Assembly: GCA_030285985.1 (NCBI GenBank) | Contig: CP127384.1 | Coordinates: 1,724,501 to 1,788,500 of the forward strand | DNA length: 64,000 nt | Origin: Aquidulcibacter paucihalophilus | Lineage (GTDB): Bacteria > Pseudomonadota > Alphaproteobacteria > Caulobacterales > Caulobacteraceae | Reading direction: 5' to 3' | Part shown: one piece after another, positions 44,146 through 54,093 of the stretch | How positions within the stretch are numbered: position 1 is the first letter of the stretch | Layout: each line of letters starts with the position of its first letter | Notes under the pieces: generated by a model | What the model was told of the DNA's origin: nothing | The model's database searches: none | The model's input: only the letters and a program-made list of their open reading frames with translations | Program-made: the position numbers and the translations under genes

Positions 44146-44297
44146 TTCGGTTTCTCCAGCCTAGGGGGCGAGTATCGCCCGCGTCCGGTCGCCCGGATAG
44201 TGAAATCGCCGCAACCCGCCGGCTTTCGCCCGCACGGCGGAACAGATTGATGCGCGTGATCGCGGCGGATAGGCTGAGGGCTGTCAAAGGGACCACC

Positions 44298-44720
44298 ATG
44301 TTCGCACCTCTCCTGGCCATCGCCTTCGCCCTCGCCTCGCCGCAGGACGCCGCCCCGCCGGCCGCAGCACCGGCCCCGGTGTCGTCCGAGCGCTACGAAC
44401 AGGCCATGAACTGCGCGGGGATCATGGCCGCGACCTCATCGCTGCACGCTTTCACCGGCAATACCGAGGCCCGGGCCAGTTCAGACCGGAACGGCCGGGG
44501 CTTCATCGCGGCGGCGACCCTGTTCGCCCAGCCGCTCGGCCTGACCGCGGCGCAGCTGTCGGAGGCCTTCGCCGCCAGCACAAGCCGGGCCCTTGGCTCG
44601 ATCACCCGCAACACCGATCAGGCCGCCGCGGACGCTGCGATTGACCAGTTGAACGCGGATCATGACACATGCCTGAGGCTCGTGCAGCGCTGGATGGCCG
44701 AGACTAACGGAACTTCCTGA
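44298..44720 (+). CDS. small exported hypothetical protein
   Basis: A protein of 140 residues with a signal peptide (MFAPLLAIAFALASPQDA). The mature part is helical and Ala-rich, with one Cys at each end (NCAGIMA and DTCLRLVQRW) that could pair. ATG 44298 behind AAAGGGA is preferred over 44247 because it gives a clean leader. The 3′ end overlaps parC by 17 bases. No family recognised. Confidence 0.65.
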   Translation: MFAPLLAIAFALASPQDAAPPAAAPAPVSSERYEQAMNCAGIMAATSSLHAFTGNTEARASSDRNGRGFIAAATLFAQPLGLTAAQLSEAFAASTSRALGSITRNTDQAAADAAIDQLNADHDTCLRLVQRWMAETNGTS

Positions 44721-46905
44721 GTCCGCGCGGGCCCTGCCGCCCGGCCCCGGCGCGCTTGCCCAGCCAGTCTTTCCAGTCCGGCCAGTTGCGCCGCCGTCCC
44801 CCGCCGTCGACCCACTCCGGGCCGTGGGCACCGTCGAACACCGCCACATCGGCCAGGCCGCCCTGCTTGTAGTTCTGCAGCTTGACGCCCTTGCCCCGGC
44901 CCATCTCGGGCAGTTCGGCCAGCGGGAAGATCAGCGCCTTGATGTTGTCGCCGATGGCCGCGATGTGGTCGCCGTGGATCCGGATGGCCGCCAGCATCTC
45001 GCCGTTCAGCACCTGTTTGCCGCCCCGCTTCTGGGCCAGCAGCTCGTCTTCGGGGGCAATGAAGCCGTAGCCGGCCTTTGACGCGACCAGCAGCTTTCCA
45101 CCCGGCTGGTGGGCCAGGAGGTTGATGATGTCGGCCTTCTCGTCGAGGTCGATCATCAGGCGCAGCGGCTCTCCATGCCCGCGGCCCGAGGCCAGTTTGT
45201 CAGCCCCGACCGTGAAGATTCGGCCGTCCGACGCCGCGACCAGGATCTTGTCGGTCGTATAGCCGGGCACAAGGAACGCCAGGCTGTCGCCCTCCTTGAA
45301 CTTCAGCTCCGACGGATCCTCGACCTTGCCGCGGGCAGCGCGGATCCAGCCTCGCTCGGACAGAATGACGGTGATGGCCTCACGCGGGATGAAGGCCTCG
45401 ACCGAGACGAAGGCCGAGGCGTCGACCGCGTCGGCAATGGTGGTCCGGCGCGGCGAGACCAGCGCCTTGCGCACGGTCTCGAGGTCCTTGCCGACCTGTT
45501 TCCACTGTTTGGCGGGCGAGGACGACAGCGACTGCAGCGCCGCAAGTTCGTCTGCCAGTGCCTTGTATTCATTCTCGATCGTCATTTCCTCGATCCGCGC
45601 GAGCTGGCGCAGTCGGGTGTCGAGGATGAAGTCGGCCTGAAGCTCCGAGAGACCGAAGCGGGCGATCAGGACGGCCTTGGGCTGTTCCTCCTCACGGACG
45701 ATCCGGATCACCTCGTCGAGGTTGAGGAAGACGATCCTCAGGCCTTCCAGCAGATGCAGTCGCTTCTCGACCCGGTCGATCCGCCAGCCGGCGCGGCGGA
45801 CCAGCACCTCACGACGGTGATCGAGGAAGGCCTGCAGACAGGCCTTCAGTCCCATCACGCGCGGCGTGCCCGTGGCGTCCAGCACGTTCATGTTGATCGG
45901 GAAGCGGATCTCGAGATCGGAGAGCTTGAACAGGCTCTCCATCAGCACCTCGGGTTCGACCGTCCGGCTCTTGGGCTCGATGACCAGCCGGATGTCCTCG
46001 GCCGACTCGTCTCGGACGTCGCCCAGCAGGGGGGCCTTCTTGTGCTCGATCAGGTCGGCGAGGTCGGCGATCAGCTTCGACTTCTGCACCTGGTAGGGCA
46101 TCTCGGTGATGATGATGCGCCAGACGCCGCGACCGAGGTCCTCGGTCTCCCAGCGGGCCCGCAACCGCACCCCGCCCCGGCCCGTCTCATAGGCGTCGAG
46201 GATGGAGGCATGGCCCTCGACGGCGACGCCACCGGTCGGGAAGTCCGGCCCCGGGACGATGCCGGCCAGCTCTTCGGTCGTGGCGTCGGGGCGTTCCAGC
46301 AGCAGGTGGCAGGCGTCGATCAGTTCGCCGACATTGTGCGGCGGGATCGAGGTGGCCATGCCGACGGCGATGCCCGACGACCCATTGGCCAGCAGATTGG
46401 GGAAGCCGGCCGGCAGGACGATCGGCTCCTCGTCCTGATCGTCATAGGTGGCCTTGAAGTCCACCGAGTCCTGGTCGATGCCCTCCATCAGCAGGACGGC
46501 GGCAGCGGTCAGCTTGCACTCGGTGTAGCGCATGGCGGCGGCGTTATCGCCGTCGATGTTGCCGAAATTGCCCTGGCCGTCGACCAGCGGATAGCGCTGC
46601 GAAAAGTCCTGGGCGAGACGCACCAGGGCGTCATAGATCGAGGCGTCGCCGTGCGGGTGGTAGCCGCCCATGACCTCGCCGACGACCTTGGCGCATTTGC
46701 GCGCCGCCGCCTGCGGGTTCAGCCGCATCTGGTGCATGGCGTACATGATGCGCCGGTGCACGGGCTTGAAGCCGTCGCGCACGTCCGGGAGCGCCCGGTT
46801 GGTAATGGTCGACAGCGCATAGGCCAGATAGCGGCGCGAGAGCGCCTCGCTCATCGGCTCGTCGACGATGCGTCCGCCTTCCGGCGGCGGTGTGTGAACG
46901 GTCAT
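44704..46905 (-). CDS. parC: DNA topoisomerase IV subunit A
   Basis: A protein of 733 residues. The breakage–reunion domain has [20 protein letters not shown], the quinolone-determining region [20 protein letters not shown] (split: HGDAS, Ser present), and the active-site tyrosine in [11 protein letters not shown]. The C-terminal part is a short beta-pinwheel and ends in an Arg/Trp-rich tail. With parE it decatenates daughter chromosomes. It lies about 5–8 kb from the dif site. ATG 46905. Confidence 0.95.
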   Translation of the reverse strand: MTVHTPPPEGGRIVDEPMSEALSRRYLAYALSTITNRALPDVRDGFKPVHRRIMYAMHQMRLNPQAAARKCAKVVGEVMGGYHPHGDASIYDALVRLAQDFSQRYPLVDGQGNFGNIDGDNAAAMRYTECKLTAAAVLLMEGIDQDSVDFKATYDDQDEEPIVLPAGFPNLLANGSSGIAVGMATSIPPHNVGELIDACHLLLERPDATTEELAGIVPGPDFPTGGVAVEGHASILDAYETGRGGVRLRARWETEDLGRGVWRIIITEMPYQVQKSKLIADLADLIEHKKAPLLGDVRDESAEDIRLVIEPKSRTVEPEVLMESLFKLSDLEIRFPINMNVLDATGTPRVMGLKACLQAFLDHRREVLVRRAGWRIDRVEKRLHLLEGLRIVFLNLDEVIRIVREEEQPKAVLIARFGLSELQADFILDTRLRQLARIEEMTIENEYKALADELAALQSLSSSPAKQWKQVGKDLETVRKALVSPRRTTIADAVDASAFVSVEAFIPREAITVILSERGWIRAARGKVEDPSELKFKEGDSLAFLVPGYTTDKILVAASDGRIFTVGADKLASGRGHGEPLRLMIDLDEKADIINLLAHQPGGKLLVASKAGYGFIAPEDELLAQKRGGKQVLNGEMLAAIRIHGDHIAAIGDNIKALIFPLAELPEMGRGKGVKLQNYKQGGLADVAVFDGAHGPEWVDGGGRRRNWPDWKDWLGKRAGAGRQGPRGLRKFR

Positions 46906-46971
46906 GGGCCTTCGAATCGGGTGTTTCGGTCCCGGAGTCTAGGGACCCGACACCCTAACCCACACCCTGTG

Positions 46972-48087
46972 TCATCCGCCGACAGTCAGGTCACCTGTGC
47001 GGATCGCCTGCTCCAGCCGGACTGTGCCGTTGACGTCGCGGATCTCGGCCAGAACCGTCGGACGGTCGTCGCCCCAGCCGATCGTCAGCAGACCGAAATT
47101 CTGGTCCCGAAACACCTCGCCCACCCGCAGCGCGTTCGGCGGTGTCACCGGCCAGACCTCGGTCAGGCCCGACGAGGTGATGTCCCACAATGGATATGGG
47201 GTGTTGACGTCCAGACGCGAAATTTCGCCGTAGTGGGTATCGCCCGACAGGCAGATCAGACCATCGGCCTTGCGGTCACGGATGGCGGCGATCAGGCGCT
47301 GGTGGTCATGGGCAAAATTGATCCAGCCCTCCCAGCCGGCGAAATCGGCCACGACCTGCAGGCTTGAGGCGAATACACGGACATCTGCGGGCACCGACAG
47401 CTGCTCTTCCAGCCAGCGCCACTGGGTCTCGCCCAACTGGGTCGCCGTCATGTCCGGATTGCGGGCATAGGGGCCGGGCGTGGGCTCGCCGGCCTCGGCA
47501 CGTTTCCGGACCCAGGCTTCATAGCCCTGGTCGCCCAGTTCCAGAGGGACCAGGGGCGTCCTGTTCCAGCGGAGGTCCGGCAGGATGATCTGCACCCGTC
47601 GCCCCGCCGGGCCGAAGACATGGGCCGTATAGATGCCGTCGCGCGTGCGCCGCGGGCTGTCAGCCGGGGCACCGAAGAAGTCCAGGAACAGACGGCGGCT
47701 CTCTTCCTTCATCGGATAGTCTGCGCCGGCGTCGTTCTCCCCGAAGTCATGGTCGTCCCAGATGGCGAGGATCGGGATGCCGCTGGCTTTCAGCCGCTGG
47801 AATCCGGGCTGGGCGGCCATCTCGGCGTATTTCCGACGCATCACCGCGGGGTCGCGGGTGTCGAGATAGACATTGTCGCCGAGGAAGATGAACAGGTCCG
47901 GACGGGCAGCCAGCACGGCGTCCCAGATCGGCTGGGGCTTGTCGCTCTTGGCGCAGGAACCGAAGGCGATCCGGGTCAGGGTCTGGGCGCTCTGAGAATG
48001 CGGATCGGGTTCCGCACGCGCGGCACCTGCGATCAGACTGGCACCGACAGTTCCGGCCATCAGGCCACGTCTCGAAAGGCTGTTCAT
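46972..48087 (-). CDS. PhoD-like metallophosphoesterase, Tat exported
   Basis: A protein of 371 residues. The leader is SRRGLMAGTVGASLIAGAARA. Metal-ligand motifs include GSCAKSD, FLGDNVYLD, IWDDHDFGEND and LSGDTHYGE, as in PhoD alkaline phosphatases and phosphodiesterases. The TonB-dependent receptor gene is directly upstream on the same strand, hinting at uptake plus dephosphorylation of a phosphorylated substrate. ATG 48087 (GGAGATGG site) gives the leader; a longer frame to 48153 passes through the hairpin. Confidence 0.85.
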   Translation of the reverse strand: MNSLSRRGLMAGTVGASLIAGAARAEPDPHSQSAQTLTRIAFGSCAKSDKPQPIWDAVLAARPDLFIFLGDNVYLDTRDPAVMRRKYAEMAAQPGFQRLKASGIPILAIWDDHDFGENDAGADYPMKEESRRLFLDFFGAPADSPRRTRDGIYTAHVFGPAGRRVQIILPDLRWNRTPLVPLELGDQGYEAWVRKRAEAGEPTPGPYARNPDMTATQLGETQWRWLEEQLSVPADVRVFASSLQVVADFAGWEGWINFAHDHQRLIAAIRDRKADGLICLSGDTHYGEISRLDVNTPYPLWDITSSGLTEVWPVTPPNALRVGEVFRDQNFGLLTIGWGDDRPTVLAEIRDVNGTVRLEQAIRTGDLTVGG

Positions 48088-48114
48088 TTCGCCATCTCCG
48101 GGCAGAAAGGGGAA

Positions 48115-48143
48115 ACGGGGCGCACCGTCACGGTGCGCCCCGT
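48115..48143 (-). terminator. strong hairpin between TonB receptor and PhoD genes
   Basis: ACGGGGCGCACCGT (48115–48128) and ACGGTGCGCCCCGT (48130–48143) are exact inverted copies around one base. On the minus strand it follows the receptor stop by about 24 bases and is followed by TTTCCCC. It is a likely terminator or attenuator that lowers read-through into PhoD. Confidence 0.7.
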
Positions 48144-48166
48144 CCTTACACACGACTGTTAGGCGA

Positions 48167-50512
48167 TCAGAAGCTGCGACGCAGGGTCACGAAAGCCTGG
48201 CGGGGCGCACCCGGCAGGAAGGTCTGACGACCGGCCCCGTTCTGGAAGCCGCCCGAGCCGACCGTCGAGATGTGATCTTCATCGAACAGGTTGGTCACGT
48301 TGAACTGGACTTCCGTCCCGTCCAGCCAGTCTCCATGATCGATGAAGCGGTAGCCGGCGGTCAGTTCGAACAGGGTGTAGGACCCGGCAGACTCATCGTT
48401 CAGGTAGCTGGAGAAGCGCTCGCCGGTGACGGCACCCGCGATCGTGCCGTAGAGGCTGCCGTCATCATAGGCCAGTTCGGCGCGTGCCAGGGTCTCGGGC
48501 GTGTTGACCACGGACTTGCCGGCAGTGGCGGCGACCAGGGCCCCCGTGCCGTCACGAACGTCGTTTTCGTAGGTCGAGTCGTTATAGCTGAACGAGCCGA
48601 AGGCCGACCAGCTGTCGGTGAACGACCACACAGCAGCGGCTTCGAAGCCGCGACTCTGGACCGAACCGACGTTCTGGATGCCGTTGCCGAGACCCAGGAT
48701 CGGGGCACCGAGCGCGACGCCCAGCAGGCGGTTCTCGAACTGCACGTCATAGACGGCAACCGAGCCCTGGAGCTGGTCGAAGCGGAAGCGCCAGCCAGCT
48801 TCCAGCGTCTTGGAGCTTTCCGGCTCGAGGGTCGTCCGCAGGGCCGCGAAGCCCGCCGCCGAGGCCGAGAACGGACCGCCGGTGTTCGAGGATTCGAAGG
48901 CGCGGAGGTTTTCGGCATAGGAGGCGAACAGCTGGTGGTCGCTGTCGAGGTCCCAGGCGACGCCGACCTGGGGCAGGAAGTTGTCTTCCGCCTTGATGGT
49001 CCCGGTCTTGTTGTCACCGGTCACGGTGGTGGCCGAGTTCTCGACGCTCAGCGATTTGAAGCCGGCGTTGATGGTCAGGGCTTCGGTGACCGACCAGCTG
49101 TCCTGCACATAGAACAGGCGGGTCTCGGTCTCGTAGTTGTACTCCCACTGGGTGAAGAAGGGATTGGCCAGGAAGTCGAGCGAGTTCCGGGTGTTGGCCG
49201 CGCGGGCCAGACCGTAGAAGCGGCGGGCCTGGTTGAAGTCGTTGTTCTCCATCCAGAAGCCGCCCTCGATCTCGTGGCCGCCCACGGTCAGGGTGGCCGA
49301 GCCGATCACGCCGCGGCGCTCGATGTCGTATTCGGTCGTGCGAACCGAGATCGGGCTCGGAACAGCAATCGCCGCACCGGACTGATCCGGCGCGCCGGCC
49401 GGGGTGGCCACATAGGGGGTCCACCACAGGCCCGGGCCTTCGTTATTGTGACCATAGCCGGTCAGCGAAACCTCAAGGGCGTCCGTGACGGGGTAGTTCA
49501 GGGTCAGGGCACCCAGAGTGTCGTCGCGCAGGCCCGAGGCATCGAAATAGGCATCGTCGATGCAGCGCGCGCCACCGACATAGGCGTTGGCACCGGTGCC
49601 GCCGCCCAGCTGCGGGCAGTCACCGCCCGGGTTGGCCTGATAGATCGCCGCATTGGTGACGGCGTTCGCATAGTTGTCGGACTTGTTGTCCCAGTCACGG
49701 CCGAGGCGCGCGATCTGCTCCAGCGACATGTCCTGGTAGTCGTTTTCGCGACGCTCCGAGTGGTTGAGGAAGCCGGTGATTTCGCCGCGGCCGACAGGCT
49801 GGAGGAGATTGAAGTTGAACTGCTGCTGGTTCTGCTCGCCGAGACCCTTCCACTTTTCCATTCCGTGATCGACGAAGGACAGCGACATCGCCGTGCCGGC
49901 CGGGCCGAACGCGCCGGTGTCAACCCGGACGAAGCCACGCAGGGTGTCCTCGCTGCCGTAGGTGCCGGCGACGTCCAAGCCGAACACATCATCGGGACGG
50001 CGGCTGATGAACTGGATCGCCCCGCCCAGATTGCTGCTGGAAGCGGTGCCCAGCGCACCCGAGCCCTGGGCCACGTCGACGCGGGCGACGTTCTCGGAGA
50101 TGATGGCGCGCGAGATGTGCAGGCCGTTGTGGTTGCCGTAGCTCATGTCACCCAGCGGCACGCCGTCGAGGGTGAAGCCGAGCTGGTTCTGGTTGAAGCT
50201 GCGCAGCACGATGCGCGCGGACCATTCGTAGTTGCCGAAGGCGTCGGCCGACTGGAAGCTGACGCCCGGCAGGCGTTCAATGGCCTTCAGCGGGCTGGTG
50301 CCCGGGGCTTCGACCGCGATGGCGGCTTCGGTGATCGAGGCCTGCTGGCGGCTCTGGCCGAGACCGAAGACAACGATCTCGTCGAGCGCGGCGACCGGGC
50401 CGTCCGGATCCGCCACGACGGCCTGAGCCAGCACCGGGCTGGACGACAGCATCACGCCGCCGATAACGAGCGCGAGCGTCGAAACGCCCGCCAAAAGCCG
50501 ATGGTTGTTCAT
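48167..50512 (-). CDS. TonB-dependent outer-membrane receptor
   Basis: A protein of 781 residues. A signal peptide (to about 29, SSPVLAQA) precedes the TonB-box-like region (LDEIVVFG), plug domain (about 55–165, IERLPGVSF, VDVAQGSGALGTASSS, NLGGAIQFIS) and a 22-strand barrel ending in FVTLRRSF with the terminal Phe. No FecA-type signalling extension is present. The ligand is unknown; linkage to PhoD suggests a phosphorylated compound. ATG 50512 follows GGGGGA. The long antisense frame opposite it is a codon-bias artefact. Confidence 0.9.
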   Translation of the reverse strand: MNNHRLLAGVSTLALVIGGVMLSSSPVLAQAVVADPDGPVAALDEIVVFGLGQSRQQASITEAAIAVEAPGTSPLKAIERLPGVSFQSADAFGNYEWSARIVLRSFNQNQLGFTLDGVPLGDMSYGNHNGLHISRAIISENVARVDVAQGSGALGTASSSNLGGAIQFISRRPDDVFGLDVAGTYGSEDTLRGFVRVDTGAFGPAGTAMSLSFVDHGMEKWKGLGEQNQQQFNFNLLQPVGRGEITGFLNHSERRENDYQDMSLEQIARLGRDWDNKSDNYANAVTNAAIYQANPGGDCPQLGGGTGANAYVGGARCIDDAYFDASGLRDDTLGALTLNYPVTDALEVSLTGYGHNNEGPGLWWTPYVATPAGAPDQSGAAIAVPSPISVRTTEYDIERRGVIGSATLTVGGHEIEGGFWMENNDFNQARRFYGLARAANTRNSLDFLANPFFTQWEYNYETETRLFYVQDSWSVTEALTINAGFKSLSVENSATTVTGDNKTGTIKAEDNFLPQVGVAWDLDSDHQLFASYAENLRAFESSNTGGPFSASAAGFAALRTTLEPESSKTLEAGWRFRFDQLQGSVAVYDVQFENRLLGVALGAPILGLGNGIQNVGSVQSRGFEAAAVWSFTDSWSAFGSFSYNDSTYENDVRDGTGALVAATAGKSVVNTPETLARAELAYDDGSLYGTIAGAVTGERFSSYLNDESAGSYTLFELTAGYRFIDHGDWLDGTEVQFNVTNLFDEDHISTVGSGGFQNGAGRQTFLPGAPRQAFVTLRRSF

Positions 50513-50695
50513 GGTTATCCCCCAGGATCGTTGCCGTGCCGATGCACGCGACGGGGGCATAGGGTTCCGCCACAACAGTCCGAAGACGCCTCGGCGGCGG
50601 TTCCGTGAAGGCCGCTGGTTCAGTCGTCTTTCAGGTCCTGCGTGGCCCGTCTGCACCGCTTGCTCCGCAGGCGTCGCATTTCCCGGAGGCCGGAT

Positions 50696-51427
50696 TCAGA
50701 GCCGTCCAGCCTCGCGCAGCCTGTCGATCATCCACACCCGTGCGGGCGGAATGGGCCGGTTCTGGGGGTGGAAAACGAACTGCTCCAGGAAATGGGCGGT
50801 CAGGTCGAGGCCCGCGCCGACATCGCCCTGGCCCAGCCCGGCCTGGGCACCCAGCATGAACGGCGGCAGTTTCAGGAGCTTGTCGGCGTAGGGGGCCCCG
50901 GCGTCGGCGCTGACGGCGCGGCCGGTGCGCGGGCTGACCCAGACCAGGTCGTCCATGGTCCCGGAGACCGCACAGCGACTGAGGTCCAGGCCGAAGCCCA
51001 GATCTTCCAGCAGCCCCGCCTCGAACCGGACGAAGATGGCGGGCCAGACGTCCGGCAGGGCGAAGGCCGACATCAGCGCCTCGAAGGCCAGGAAGGCCCC
51101 CGGATGCGGTTCGCGCTCCGGCAGGGACCCCTGCGCTACCGCCGCGGCCGCGGCGAGGCCGGTCAGGGCCAGCGGATCGTCGAACAGGGCGCTGGGCCCC
51201 TCCCCCACCGGCTCAAGCCGCGCCGAACCCAGATGGTCCGAGGTCCGCGCCTTGTAGTCGGCCACGACCCTCGCGCCGGGCTGGAGGAACGGCTTCATCT
51301 TGCGGGAGGCCCCGCCGGCGACATAGGCCGCGCGTCGGCCGTGTGTCTCGGTCAGCAGTTCGACCACAACCCCGGTGTCGCCATGGGCGCGCGCGGACAG
51401 GACGAAGGCGTCGTCGGTGAAATCCAT
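50696..51427 (-). CDS. recO: DNA repair protein RecO
   Basis: A protein of 243 residues. The N-terminal OB-fold opens DDAFVLSARAHGDTGVVVELLTE, with the YVAGGASRKMKPFLQPG loop. The helical C-terminal domain has RFEAGLLEDLGFGLDLSRCAVSG; this Cys is the only remnant of the zinc site found in some relatives. It helps load RecA in the RecFOR pathway. A 183-base gap separates it from the TonB receptor. Confidence 0.9.
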   Translation of the reverse strand: MDFTDDAFVLSARAHGDTGVVVELLTETHGRRAAYVAGGASRKMKPFLQPGARVVADYKARTSDHLGSARLEPVGEGPSALFDDPLALTGLAAAAAVAQGSLPEREPHPGAFLAFEALMSAFALPDVWPAIFVRFEAGLLEDLGFGLDLSRCAVSGTMDDLVWVSPRTGRAVSADAGAPYADKLLKLPPFMLGAQAGLGQGDVGAGLDLTAHFLEQFVFHPQNRPIPPARVWMIDRLREAGRL

Positions 51428-51479
51428 CCGGCGGTGTTAGAGGACTGCGCCGGGGTTGGCCATATGTTCCGGTTTCCCG

Positions 51480-52412
51480 TTAAGGCACCGCCGCCGCCCG
51501 GATCCGCGCCGTCATGTCCCGCGCGAGCGCATTGGGGATCGGGAAGGTCAGGGCGTAGAGGGCGATCCACCACCGGCCGTCCGCGCCGCGCACCAGCACC
51601 CCCGTGCCCCGGCTGGTGCCGTAGGACTGGCTGTCCAGCGCCTCGTCGAACCAGACCACGCAGCGGCAGTCCAGTGGCGCGAGGGTCAGGGCGCGGGACC
51701 GTGGCGTATAGGTCCAGCCCCGGCCGCGGTTGAAATAGGGCTCGGCATAGGATCGGAACTCGGCGATCGACCAGTGCTCGGTCACATCGGAGCCGATGTA
51801 GGTGGCGTCGGGCGTGAACAGGTCGAAATAGACCGCGCCGTCCGCCTTGGAGGCGGCCTCGTGCAGGGCGTCCAGAACGACCGCGGCAGCTTCCTCCTCC
51901 GGCGTGTCGGTGGCCTCGCCGGGCGCGTCGACAATGGGCGTCGCGGCTTCGAACGCCTTGATTTCGGTCGTCATCCCGTTAGCCAGATCATTGGGGATCG
52001 GATAGCTGAGCGCATAGCGCAGCACGCGCCACGCCCCGCCATCACGCACCATCATCCCCTCGGCCCGGGCGGTGCCGTAGGTCTGGCTGTCCAGCACTTC
52101 ATCGAACCAGGCGACGCAGGCGCAGGGATCCGGCGCGAGGGTCACATGGCGGTCGCGGCCGTCATTCCGCGCCGCATAGACCCAGCCCTCGCCCCGCGCG
52201 AAGATCGGCGCGGCGAAGCCTAGGAAGGCGTCACGGTCCCAGCGCTCGGACGTCTCATTGCCGATCCACACCATGCCGGGTGCCAGCCTGTCAGCCCAGG
52301 CGGCGGAGTCGGCCCGCGCGGCGGCGGCGTGCAGGGCGTCCAGGGCAGCAGCGGCCTCCTGCTGCGGCGTGGTCTGGAGAGCGGCGGCGAGGGTCAGGGC
52401 GATCAGGGACAT
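51480..52412 (-). CDS. exported protein with two SnoaL/NTF2-like domains
   Basis: A protein of 310 residues with a short leader (MSLIALTLAAALQ). Two repeats follow, about 18–150 and 175–305. Each carries an AALDALHAAA-type helix, a WIGNETSERW or YIGSDVTEHW segment, a C-A/R-C-VAW/VWFDE strand and a QTYGT or QSYGT turn, and each ends YPIPN or FPIPN. This is a tandem duplication of one SnoaL/DUF4440-like fold. No catalytic function can be assigned. Confidence 0.75.
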   Translation of the reverse strand: MSLIALTLAAALQTTPQQEAAAALDALHAAAARADSAAWADRLAPGMVWIGNETSERWDRDAFLGFAAPIFARGEGWVYAARNDGRDRHVTLAPDPCACVAWFDEVLDSQTYGTARAEGMMVRDGGAWRVLRYALSYPIPNDLANGMTTEIKAFEAATPIVDAPGEATDTPEEEAAAVVLDALHEAASKADGAVYFDLFTPDATYIGSDVTEHWSIAEFRSYAEPYFNRGRGWTYTPRSRALTLAPLDCRCVVWFDEALDSQSYGTSRGTGVLVRGADGRWWIALYALTFPIPNALARDMTARIRAAAVP

Positions 52413-52463
52413 GCCCCACCCTATCCCGGCTTTTCCCGCCCCGTCACGAACGGAGTGTGGGCG

Positions 52464-53077
52464 TCAGGCCTCGCCACTCTCCGGAACCGGATAGGTTTCG
52501 GGTGTGAGGACCTTGGCCAGGGCCAGCAGGTTGCGCGCGGCGTTGCGGCCGACGCGGTCGGAATAGTCGTGGCCCTGATCCGTCTCGACGTAGTCGGGGC
52601 CCGGTCCCGGGCCGAGGTGCCAGTAGGTCCAGCTCTGGCCGGGGATGGTGAAGCCCATGTCGATCAGGCCCTGACAGACGGTGGCGACAATGTTGTGGGC
52701 CCCGTCCTCATTGCCCGTGACCACCACACCGGCCACCTTTCCGAAGGCGACGGGACGGCCCGCCTTGTCGAACTCGCCGAACATGGCGTCCATCCGTTCG
52801 AGCGCACGCAGGCAGACGCTGGACATCTGGCCCAGCCAGGTCGGGTTGCGAAGACGACGATATTGGCAGCCATGATCTTCGCATGGACGGCGGGCCAGTC
52901 GTCGCCCTCGCCCTCACGCGTCTTGATGCCGGGCTTGAGATTCAGGTCGACCAGCCTGACCATCTCCACCTCCGCCCCGCCCTTTTCGAGTTCAGCGATG
53001 ACGACCTTCGCCAGCGCCTCCGTGCTGGAGGTCTCCGGCGACGACTTGAGGGTACAGTTCAGGACGAGGGCTTTCAT
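52464..53077 (-). pseudogene. NADPH-dependent FMN reductase/flavodoxin, frameshifted
   Basis: From ATG 53077 the frame reads KALVLNCTLKSSPETSST and HAKIMAANIVVFAT, the first two flavin-binding blocks. It then changes frame; the second frame gives MSSVCLRALERMD and VAGVVVTGNEDGAHN, and ends at 52464 with VPESGEA. One missing base in a run of C on the minus strand (+ strand GGG at 52843–52845) would restore a TPTWLGQMSS-like junction. The full protein would be about 204 residues. Real mutation and sequencing error cannot be told apart here. Confidence 0.7.
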
Positions 53078-53220
53078 GGGAGTCTCCGGGAGGGGGTCCG
53101 GTTCGAACCCGCCACCCGGCTGGTCCGTTCCCACGGCAGCCGGTCCATATTTAACTCTGCGGTTGACAGCTGCCCCGATCGCGCTCATTTAACCTGTCAG
53201 TTACATACGAAGCGGACCCC

Positions 53221-53568
53221 ATGCCCACCGACCCCCTCTCCGCCAAATTCGCCGCCCTGGCCGACCCGACCCGTCGGGCCATCCTGGCCCGGCTGTGCGA
53301 GGGGGAGGCCAGCGTGAATGACCTCGCCGCCCCGTTCGACATGAGCCTTCCTGCCGTCTCGAAACACCTGAAGGTGCTGGAGAAGGCCGGACTGATCAGC
53401 CGCGGCCGCGAGGCCCAGTGGCGCCCTGCCCGCCTTGAACCCATGGGGATGAAGGGTATCGCCGAGTGGCTGGAACACTACCGCCGCTACTGGGACGCCA
53501 GCTTCGACCGTCTCGACGCCTATTTGAAGAAAATCCAGAAAGGGGACCCCGATGGCCCAAGAAACTGA
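53221..53568 (+). CDS. ArsR family transcriptional regulator
   Basis: A winged-helix regulator of 115 residues: ALADPTRRAILARLCEG, then the HTH SLPAVSKHLKVLEKAGLI. It has no metal-binding Cys pair, like the ArsR proteins that regulate SRPBCC genes. The 3′ end overlaps the next gene by 17 bases, so it probably controls its own operon of AHSA1 proteins. Confidence 0.9.
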   Translation: MPTDPLSAKFAALADPTRRAILARLCEGEASVNDLAAPFDMSLPAVSKHLKVLEKAGLISRGREAQWRPARLEPMGMKGIAEWLEHYRRYWDASFDRLDAYLKKIQKGDPDGPRN

Positions 53569-54055
53569 CTCCAACCCCTGCAACACCGACGGCGTCGCCC
53601 ATCAGCATGCGCTGGTCCTTCGCCGCGTCATCGATGCGACGCCCGAGGCGATCTGGAAGGCGTGGATGACGCCGGAGCTGCTGAAGCAGTGGTTCGTGCC
53701 CAAGCCCTGGTCGATCTCGGACATCCAGATCGACCCCCGTCCCGGCGGCGTGTTCAAGTGCGTCATGCACGGGCCGGACGGCGAGGTCATGCCGAACAGC
53801 GGGATCTTCCTCGCCGTCGAGCCCAACCGCCGCTGGATCACGACCGACGCCTTCACCCCGGCCTGGGAGCCCGCCGGCCCGCCCTTCATGGTCGCCACGG
53901 TCGAGCTAACCCCGCGGGAGGACGGCAAGACCGACTATGTCGCCACGGCGCGTCACTGGAACGCCGAGACGATGAAACAGCACGAGGCCATGGGCTTCCA
54001 TGAAGGCTGGGGGACCTGCGCCGACCAGCTGGCCGAACTGCTCAAGACCCACTGA
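53552..54055 (+). CDS. SRPBCC (AHSA1-like) protein
   Basis: A protein of 167 residues: LVLRRVIDATPEAIWKAWMTPELLKQWF, shortened here to its landmarks IDATPEAIWKAW and LLKQWFVP, then GGVFKCVMHGPDG and a C-terminal HEGWGTCADQLAELL. It matches the AHSA1/START-like ligand-binding fold. ATG 53552 overlaps the ArsR gene, a common ArsR–AHSA1 arrangement. Ligand unknown. Confidence 0.85.
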   Translation: MAQETDSNPCNTDGVAHQHALVLRRVIDATPEAIWKAWMTPELLKQWFVPKPWSISDIQIDPRPGGVFKCVMHGPDGEVMPNSGIFLAVEPNRRWITTDAFTPAWEPAGPPFMVATVELTPREDGKTDYVATARHWNAETMKQHEAMGFHEGWGTCADQLAELLKTH

Positions 54056-54093
54056 CCGCCCGGCCCGACCGGACCCGCTGAAGAGCCCGCCCG

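Noticed and set aside
45109..47367. 752-codon plus-strand frame across parC and part of phoD
   Set aside because: It spans the antisense of two genes with clear catalytic motifs, so it is not real.
48272..50608. 778-codon open frame antisense to the TonB receptor
   Set aside because: The receptor strand has signal peptide, plug and terminal Phe; the antisense product has no domain and no ribosome site.
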